Of a stretch of DNA of 64,000 nucleotides, positions 59,279-64,000 are shown one piece after another. A model generated the notes under the pieces. That model ran no database searches. It saw only the letters and a list, made by a program, of their open reading frames with translations, and was not told the origin of the DNA. Within the stretch, counting starts at the first letter, position 1; each line of letters opens with the position of its first letter. Both the position numbers and the translations under genes were made by a program. The DNA comes from Crocinitomicaceae bacterium (GTDB taxonomy: Bacteria > Bacteroidota > Bacteroidia > Flavobacteriales_D > Crocinitomicaceae). The stretch covers positions 81,886-145,885 of the forward strand of contig JANQWC010000005.1 in NCBI GenBank assembly GCA_030730025.1, in the 5' to 3' direction.

Positions 59279-60274
59279 TTAAACCATATCAAACGCAGCA
59301 ATAAAAATAGGTTCTTTGGGTTCAAAGTCTCCTCTGACCACTACATCTACCTTTGCAACGCCGATAATTTGATGCAACAAGCCCCATTTGAACTGTTGCT
59401 GTGCTTTTTGATAGAGCGGGTCTCTGGTGTCGTTCCACCACAGCATAGTGTGTAGTTTTTCTTGAGCCAAAACAGCTTCAAATAAGCGCTCTACATCAGC
59501 AACATTTCCCGAGGGATTGCACACCACATCGGGCACTAAAAACGTGTGTTCTTTTGGCTGAATGAGTTTGCGCAAAAAGGGAATGTAGGGCAGTAATTTT
59601 ACTTGGAGGCCGCCCAATTTGCCTGGCAGCCGCTGGATTTCCCAACGCACCTGATGAAATTGCGCAAAAGCCAGGCGCTCACCTTTGTCATCGAAAAGTG
59701 TATAAACCGTTCCGTTTTCAAAAAAGTGAGTAAAATAGGCGCTATAGTGGCTGTAGTGGCTTTCTATTGTTTGAAAAACTTGGCCTGCAATCTTTTCTTT
59801 TCTCAGATTGGCTGCGGCTTTCGGAAAAACCCGACTGAATGTTTGGGTATTCAAATAGGCCTTGGTTTGAAAACCAAAGGTTTCGCTCATCCATTTGCTG
59901 CGTATATTTTTAGCGTCGATATAGGCGTAGCAGTAAGCGTGGGTGCCGGGGTAGCGTGCCGTGATCTCTTCAAAGACGCCCTCGATTTCTTTTTTGATTT
60001 GCGACTTCGGATTCATGCGCGCCTTCCCTTTAGACTGAAAGCGTTTGTCAAAAGCAAAGTACCGTAGATATAAACCAAAAGGTCGCTTGCAGAAAGTAAT
60101 ATTGGCAAGCAGGTTTTCGCGTCTGCGCAAGGAAAAGCTCAGCGGGTGGTCGGTATGCGCCACACTTTGGGCAACATCTAAATGCTTGTACTTGGCGCCG
60201 TTGGTACCCAGCACCGTTTGTTCAAAAAGCGCGACTAAATCAAGATGAATATGCTCTGCTTGTTCGAATTCCAT
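59279..60274 (-). CDS. Putative GNAT-like acyltransferase, unrecognised
   Basis: A 331-residue protein with no strong signature. The segments RYPGTHAYCYAYIDAKNIRS and MSETFGFQTKAYLNTQTFSR look like the strand-helix end of a GNAT acyltransferase fold (neighbour residue comparison and G-F-x-T pattern), but the acetyl-CoA loop is not clear. It follows hemD by 15 bases in the heme operon, which may be accidental. ATG at 60274 preferred to an in-frame TTG at 60289. Confidence 0.55.
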   Translation of the reverse strand: MEFEQAEHIHLDLVALFEQTVLGTNGAKYKHLDVAQSVAHTDHPLSFSLRRRENLLANITFCKRPFGLYLRYFAFDKRFQSKGKARMNPKSQIKKEIEGVFEEITARYPGTHAYCYAYIDAKNIRSKWMSETFGFQTKAYLNTQTFSRVFPKAAANLRKEKIAGQVFQTIESHYSHYSAYFTHFFENGTVYTLFDDKGERLAFAQFHQVRWEIQRLPGKLGGLQVKLLPYIPFLRKLIQPKEHTFLVPDVVCNPSGNVADVERLFEAVLAQEKLHTMLWWNDTRDPLYQKAQQQFKWGLLHQIIGVAKVDVVVRGDFEPKEPIFIAAFDMV

Positions 60275-60289
60275 AAGCGAAAGTAGCAA

Positions 60290-60943
60290 TTATAAGATTT
60301 TACTGAGCCAGGTAAGGAGTTCGGTTTGTTGTTGCCCCTTGAGTACTTTGGTGACACTGATTTGCTTTTTTGTCAATTCTTGCGCGGTGGAACTACCCCA
60401 GGCCACAACCTTCGCATGACTGGGTATGGTGTTGTGTTCCAGAAAAGCGCGGACATTGCTCGGTGAAGAGAAAACATAGATGTCTTTTTCCTTGATTTGC
60501 AGTTTTTTAAATTGGGTGTTGTAAACCGGGACAATCATTTTTTCGCTTTCAGGAAGCAATTCAGCGTAGGTACCAATCGATAACTGACTGCTCGGAAAGC
60601 AAACACTGCGGCTCTTTCTCCAAGCGTTGAAGCGTTCGGCTTCTGCTTTGGGTAAGCCCGATTGTTGGGCTATGAACGCTACTTCTTTTTGATAGTGCTC
60701 CGCTACTTTTTTGGCGGTTTCTAGACCAGCACAAGCAATGAGTGCGGTGGTAGTGCATTGGCTCAAAAAGAATTCAGCTGCACGGATACTCGCTAAGAAT
60801 AAGATGTCGTAATTGCCAGGGCAGTCAAAGGGAAGGGCTTCAAAATCAATGAGTGTTTGCGCTTCTAAAATACCATTTTGCTGAAGTGCAAGCAGGCCTT
60901 CATTGAGGTCTTGTGGGTCTTTTGAAATAAAAATGCGCGCCAT
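60290..60943 (-). CDS. hemD: Uroporphyrinogen-III synthase
   Basis: A 217-residue enzyme that closes and inverts the last ring of hydroxymethylbilane to uroporphyrinogen III. HemD is poorly conserved; support comes from the two-domain pattern with IYVFSSPSNVRAFLEH and VVAWGSSTAQELTKK and from its place 2 bases after hemC. The N-terminus MARIFISKDPQDLNEGLLAL is typical in size. Confidence 0.85.
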   Translation of the reverse strand: MARIFISKDPQDLNEGLLALQQNGILEAQTLIDFEALPFDCPGNYDILFLASIRAAEFFLSQCTTTALIACAGLETAKKVAEHYQKEVAFIAQQSGLPKAEAERFNAWRKSRSVCFPSSQLSIGTYAELLPESEKMIVPVYNTQFKKLQIKEKDIYVFSSPSNVRAFLEHNTIPSHAKVVAWGSSTAQELTKKQISVTKVLKGQQQTELLTWLSKIL

Positions 60944-60945
60944 GG

Positions 60946-61824
60946 TTAATGGGCCAGGACAGAGGTGATTGCTTCTATGTTGGTGCCGAGCTCAAATTGA
61001 AAAAATTGGGCAGGTTCTTGAGCACTTGCGGCGTGGGCGGCATAGATTTGGTCTTGTCCGTAGTAAACACCCAGTGGCAATTGGCAACCGCCTTGCAAAG
61101 CTTGCAACACACCGCGCTCTATGGCGATTTGCGCCGCTACATCAGGATGATTGAGTTGCGCAACAACCGCATGCGTTTGTTGGTCGTTTTCACGGATTTG
61201 CAAACCCAATACGCCTTGAGCCGGAGCAGGCACAAATTCGGTAGGGTCTAATACAAGTGTGTTGAGGTCATCCAACGGAAGCGCCAAGCGGCTCACACCT
61301 GCGTTGGCTAGTAAAATGGCATCGTAGGCGCCGCTGCGCAGTTTGTCTATGCGGGTCGGCACATTGCCGCGGAGTTCTTCGATCTGCAGATCGGGGCGCA
61401 GTGCTTTGATGATCGATTTTCTGCGCGCAGATGAGGTGCCGATTATGGCGCCGTGCTTGAGCCCCCATTTTTGGGTGGCGTCTTGCGCAGATTCGCGCAT
61501 CAATAAAAGTTCGGAGGGGTCTTCGCGGTAAGAGACAGCACCGATGCAGAGGCCAGCTGGCTGTGTTGTTTCGAGGTCTTTGTGTGAATGGACCGCCAGG
61601 TCAATGTCGTTGTTGAGCAAGGCCGCTTCAATTTCTTTGGTAAAAAAGCCTTTGCCTTCTAGTTTGTCAAAGCTGAGGTCTTGGATGCGATCGCCTTGTG
61701 TGACGATGATCTGAAGTTGTACCTCGCAGCCGAGTTGTTCGAGTTGGTTTTTGACAAAGTGTGCTTGCCACAAAGCGAGGTCGCTGCCGCGTGTGCCAAT
61801 GCGGATGAGCGGTTTAGTCTGCAT
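60946..61824 (-). CDS. hemC: Porphobilinogen deaminase (hydroxymethylbilane synthase)
   Basis: A 292-residue enzyme that joins four porphobilinogen units. It starts IRIGTRGSDLALWQAHFVKN; LPQGDRIQ-like region, HSHKDLETTQPAGLCIGAVS, LGTSSARRKSIIKALRPDLQ-like core, and the dipyrromethane-cofactor Cys in ALQGGCQLPLGVY are visible. It overlaps hemA by 11 bases. Confidence 0.95.
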   Translation of the reverse strand: MQTKPLIRIGTRGSDLALWQAHFVKNQLEQLGCEVQLQIIVTQGDRIQDLSFDKLEGKGFFTKEIEAALLNNDIDLAVHSHKDLETTQPAGLCIGAVSYREDPSELLLMRESAQDATQKWGLKHGAIIGTSSARRKSIIKALRPDLQIEELRGNVPTRIDKLRSGAYDAILLANAGVSRLALPLDDLNTLVLDPTEFVPAPAQGVLGLQIRENDQQTHAVVAQLNHPDVAAQIAIERGVLQALQGGCQLPLGVYYGQDQIYAAHAASAQEPAQFFQFELGTNIEAITSVLAH

Positions 61825-63043
61825 GGTTGAGGATGATTTCTTTGGCCAACTTCATCGGGCCACTGATGTATTTTTTCTCGAGGTAGCTCACTACTTTGTC
61901 GAGCACTTCTTTGGCTTGTGGATCTAGGGTGTCGAGGTCTTCTTTGAAGATTTCTGCGTAAGCTGTTGCGCGCAGTTCTTTGACCTGAGCGGGAACTTCG
62001 CGCATGGCAATTTCTACTTTGCGCTCTCGCAACAGATGCTGAAACTCATAGCGCGCATTGGCGATGATTTCTTCTACTTGCTGCAGCTCTTTGGAGCGCT
62101 CCTTGACATTTTCGTTGGAGATGCGTTGTAGGTATTCGATCGAAAGGTATTTGACCGCATGCGCATCTAGGATGGCTTGGTCGAGGTCTTGCGGTATAGC
62201 GAGGTCGATGACGATTTTTTCTTGCGTTTCGCCGTTCAGTAAAGTATGGTAAAGTGCGGGCGTAACAATAACCCCTTCTGCGGCTGTACAGGTAATCAGT
62301 ACGTCGAAACCACTTTGGTAATTAGGTAGCGCCTCCAGTGCAAAAGCATTTCCGCGAATTTCGTCGGCAAGTTTTTGTGCGTTGTCCAAAGAACGATTGA
62401 AAACTTGAAAGTTTTTGAAGCCGTGTTTTTTGAGAAAACGAGACATCGTGGTGTTCGTGACACCGGCACCAATGATAAGAATGCGTGCCTCGAGTGGAAT
62501 ATTGAGTTGCTTGAGGTATTGGTAGGCCAAAGAAACAACGGAAACAGGTTTGGTTGAGATGCTGGTCTCGGTGTAAACTTGCTTGGCGGTTTCGATGACT
62601 TTTTTCATGAGCAAGCGAAGGAGGTCACCGGTGAGTTGGAGGCTGTTGCAGTATTCGTAAGCCAAGCGCACTTGGGTAATGATTTCGCGCTCCCCGATGA
62701 TCATGGAGTCTATGGAAGAGGCTACGGATAGTGCGTGTTGAACTGCTGCGCTTCCGGTGTACACTTCTGCTTTGCGAACGTAGTCTTCTAATTGGATCGG
62801 AACCAACTTAGGATACAATGTTTGCAATAGACGCGTTAGAAAAGGGGTGTCGAGATCGGTGTTGTTCACAAAAGTGATTTCGACGCGGTTGCAGGTGGTC
62901 AGGAACATGAGTTCTTTGAGGCCCAGCGCTGCTTTGAGTTGCGCTAATTGCTCGACTTGCGCTTCTTTTTCGATGTGCAACAAACCGATTTTACTGACTT
63001 CTAATTGTCGGTGTGTGAAGGCGATAATATGGAGTTGTTGCAA
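61814..63043 (-). CDS. hemA: Glutamyl-tRNA reductase
   Basis: A 409-residue enzyme of the C5 pathway to 5-aminolevulinate that reduces glutamyl-tRNA. The catalytic Cys is in FLTTCNRVEITF, followed by SIDSMIIGEREIITQVRLAY and the NAD-binding RILIIGAGVTNTTMSRFLKK. The start is uncertain: in-frame TTG codons lie at 63067, 63046 and 63043; the first overlaps the -7 element (63065-63072), so I use 63043. It heads the hemA-hemC-hemD operon. Confidence 0.92.
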   Translation of the reverse strand: MQQLHIIAFTHRQLEVSKIGLLHIEKEAQVEQLAQLKAALGLKELMFLTTCNRVEITFVNNTDLDTPFLTRLLQTLYPKLVPIQLEDYVRKAEVYTGSAAVQHALSVASSIDSMIIGEREIITQVRLAYEYCNSLQLTGDLLRLLMKKVIETAKQVYTETSISTKPVSVVSLAYQYLKQLNIPLEARILIIGAGVTNTTMSRFLKKHGFKNFQVFNRSLDNAQKLADEIRGNAFALEALPNYQSGFDVLITCTAAEGVIVTPALYHTLLNGETQEKIVIDLAIPQDLDQAILDAHAVKYLSIEYLQRISNENVKERSKELQQVEEIIANARYEFQHLLRERKVEIAMREVPAQVKELRATAYAEIFKEDLDTLDPQAKEVLDKVVSYLEKKYISGPMKLAKEIILNHAD

Positions 63044-63064
63044 CAAGGCGCTTTTTCTATAGTG

Positions 63065-63072
63065 CAAAGCTA
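63065..63072 (-). promoter_or_regulatory. -7 promoter element of the hemACD operon
   Basis: Minus strand TAGCTTTG, a perfect TAnnTTTG, overlapping the upstream-most candidate TTG start; it argues for a later start codon. Confidence 0.5.
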
Positions 63073-63149
63073 AGTGCTAGCTGCCGCCGTATTGTCATCG
63101 AATTGTCATTTTGGCTAATTTAGAATGGGTTCAAATAGCTCAAGAACCT

Positions 63150-63157
63150 TAACTTTG
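63150..63157 (+). promoter_or_regulatory. -7 promoter element of the HAD phosphatase gene, four bases before the start
   Basis: TAACTTTG, a perfect TAnnTTTG, ends four bases before the ATG at 63162. Confidence 0.5.
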
Positions 63158-63161
63158 CTAT

Positions 63162-63779
63162 ATGCAACAAACCTATCAGGCCATTCTTTTTGATTTAGGT
63201 GGCGTGCTCATCGATATCGACTACCACGCCACAGAAAAAGCTTTTGAAAAATTGGGCGTTTCAGATTTCAAGGAGCGCTACACGCAATTTGCTCAAAATG
63301 CGCTATTTGACCGTTTTGAATGCGGTGAAATTTCCGAGCAGCACTTCGTCAATCTCTTGTTGCCCTATACGCAAGCAGGCACTTCTCCGAACCAAGTTGT
63401 TGCGGCCTGGAATGCCATGATCGGCGCTTTTCCACAAAAAAAGCTTGCGCTTTTGAATCAATTGAAAAGCCAACAAATACCGCTTTTTTTACTGAGCAAC
63501 ACCAATGCTTTGCATCTCGTTGAGGTGTCAAAAGCCTTAAAAAAGGTTTCTGATGTAACCTTGGGCTCCTATTTTGAGCAGGTTTTTTTATCGCACGAAA
63601 TTGGCAAGCGCAAACCGCATCCTGAAACGTTTTTGTGGACCTGCGATCAAATGGGTTTTGCGCCGGAAGCTATACTGTTTATAGACGACAGCCCCCAGCA
63701 TATTGCAGGTGCTCAGGCAGCTGGTTTACAGACTTATTTTTACGAGAACGAGACCGCTTTTTACGCGCTCTTTTCTTGA
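63162..63779 (+). CDS. HAD-superfamily IA hydrolase
   Basis: A 205-residue HAD phosphatase with motif I ILFDLGGVLIDID, motif II FLLSNTNALH, motif III lysine in HEIGKRKPHPETF and motif IV LFIDDSPQHIAGAQAAG. Subfamily IA with a helical cap. Probably a sugar or nucleotide phosphatase; the substrate is not predictable. Its tail overlaps the methylmalonyl-CoA epimerase gene by 19 bases. Confidence 0.88.
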   Translation: MQQTYQAILFDLGGVLIDIDYHATEKAFEKLGVSDFKERYTQFAQNALFDRFECGEISEQHFVNLLLPYTQAGTSPNQVVAAWNAMIGAFPQKKLALLNQLKSQQIPLFLLSNTNALHLVEVSKALKKVSDVTLGSYFEQVFLSHEIGKRKPHPETFLWTCDQMGFAPEAILFIDDSPQHIAGAQAAGLQTYFYENETAFYALFS

Positions 63780-64000
63780 CACAGCTCTACGAGTAGGCCG
63801 TTGGTCGATTTGGGATGTAAAAACGCAATGCGCTTGTTGTCGGCACCGTCTTTGGGGCTTTGATGGATCAATTGAAAGCCCGCCTTTTCTAAGCGCTCAA
63901 GCTCCGTATCGATATCTTCCACCTCAAACGCAACATGATGAAAACCTGGGCCATTTTTTTCTAAAAACTTGGCAATCGGAGAGTCGGGCTTACTGGCTTC
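63761..64000 (-). CDS. mce: Methylmalonyl-CoA epimerase, 5' part outside the window
   Basis: The last 79 residues of a glyoxalase-fold epimerase; the start lies beyond the right end. The segment GPGFHHVAFEVEDIDTELER, RIAFLHPKSTNGLLVELCQE with the metal-binding His pair and Glu is the methylmalonyl-CoA epimerase pattern. It interconverts the R and S forms of methylmalonyl-CoA for propionate metabolism. The stop codon at 63761-63763 overlaps the HAD gene end. Confidence 0.85.
   Translation of the reverse strand, partial: EASKPDSPIAKFLEKNGPGFHHVAFEVEDIDTELERLEKAGFQLIHQSPKDGADNKRIAFLHPKSTNGLLVELCQEKSA

Overview
The window looks like a chromosomal piece of a free-living member of the phylum Bacteroidota, most likely Flavobacteriales or a close relative. 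The evidence is two gliding-motility-type (type B) and one type A type IX secretion (T9SS) C-terminal domains, many promoters of the Bacteroidota form TAnnTTTG, weak Shine-Dalgarno signals, and lineage-typical families (DUF4292, DUF4783, DUF4421, S46 peptidase, TonB-dependent receptor with a carboxypeptidase-regulatory-like N-domain). No rRNA, tRNA, CRISPR array or insertion sequence was seen. Genes are very tightly packed, many overlap, and no gene-free stretch exceeds 300 bases; the longest gap, about 145 bases after mnmE, holds nothing recognisable.

Layout. 1-4.6 kb (+): the end of a sugar nucleotidyltransferase, a TPR lipoprotein, a DUF4292 lipoprotein and an EnvC-like LytM protein with lost zinc ligands. 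4.6-8.5 kb (-): O-antigen ligase/polymerase, Wzz-like chain-length protein and a polysaccharide flippase, with no glycosyltransferases beside them. 8.6-19.3 kb (-): two adjacent T9SS surface proteins, one of 2664 residues with sixteen tandem 78-residue modules. 19.4-27.5 kb (-): accC-accB-fabH-plsX-rpmF-DUF177 (fatty-acid initiation plus L32), then pdxA, leucyl aminopeptidase and mutY. 27.6-30.2 kb (+): HU, a 30-residue very basic ribosomal-type protein, RNase G and RecX. 30.2-39.2 kb: a thioredoxin-like protein, a TonB receptor, a HAD protein, recO, tadA, cvpA, an aldehyde dehydrogenase and mnmE. 39.3-40.8 kb (-): a three-gene HipBST-type toxin-antitoxin module with palindromic operators flanking its promoter. 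40.9-47.7 kb: an S46 (DPP11-like) peptidase, a membrane glycosyltransferase 2, DUF4783, cysS and DUF3050. 47.7-52.2 kb (-): aspS, then a methyltransferase - MbnP - diheme peroxidase (MbnH-like) operon. 52.3-58 kb: an S9 peptidase, DUF4421, GH16 and a second aldehyde dehydrogenase. 58-64 kb: a MazG-like pyrophosphohydrolase with a degenerate helicase-like protein, the hemA-hemC-hemD operon, a HAD phosphatase and the end of methylmalonyl-CoA epimerase.

The most interesting points are: (1) the split HipBST module with a double operator; (2) an MbnP/MbnH-like pair whose MbnP carries a T9SS sorting domain, suggesting a surface copper protein that is post-translationally modified; (3) seven genes whose -7 promoter element ends exactly four bases before the start codon, which predicts a leaderless class of mRNA; (4) a 12-bp perfect hairpin inside the 3' end of recX that could end transcription from both sides; (5) the giant modular adhesin with nested domain insertions and a 16-bp perfect palindrome at its promoter. 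Function calls rest on motif recognition by eye; no database search was run.
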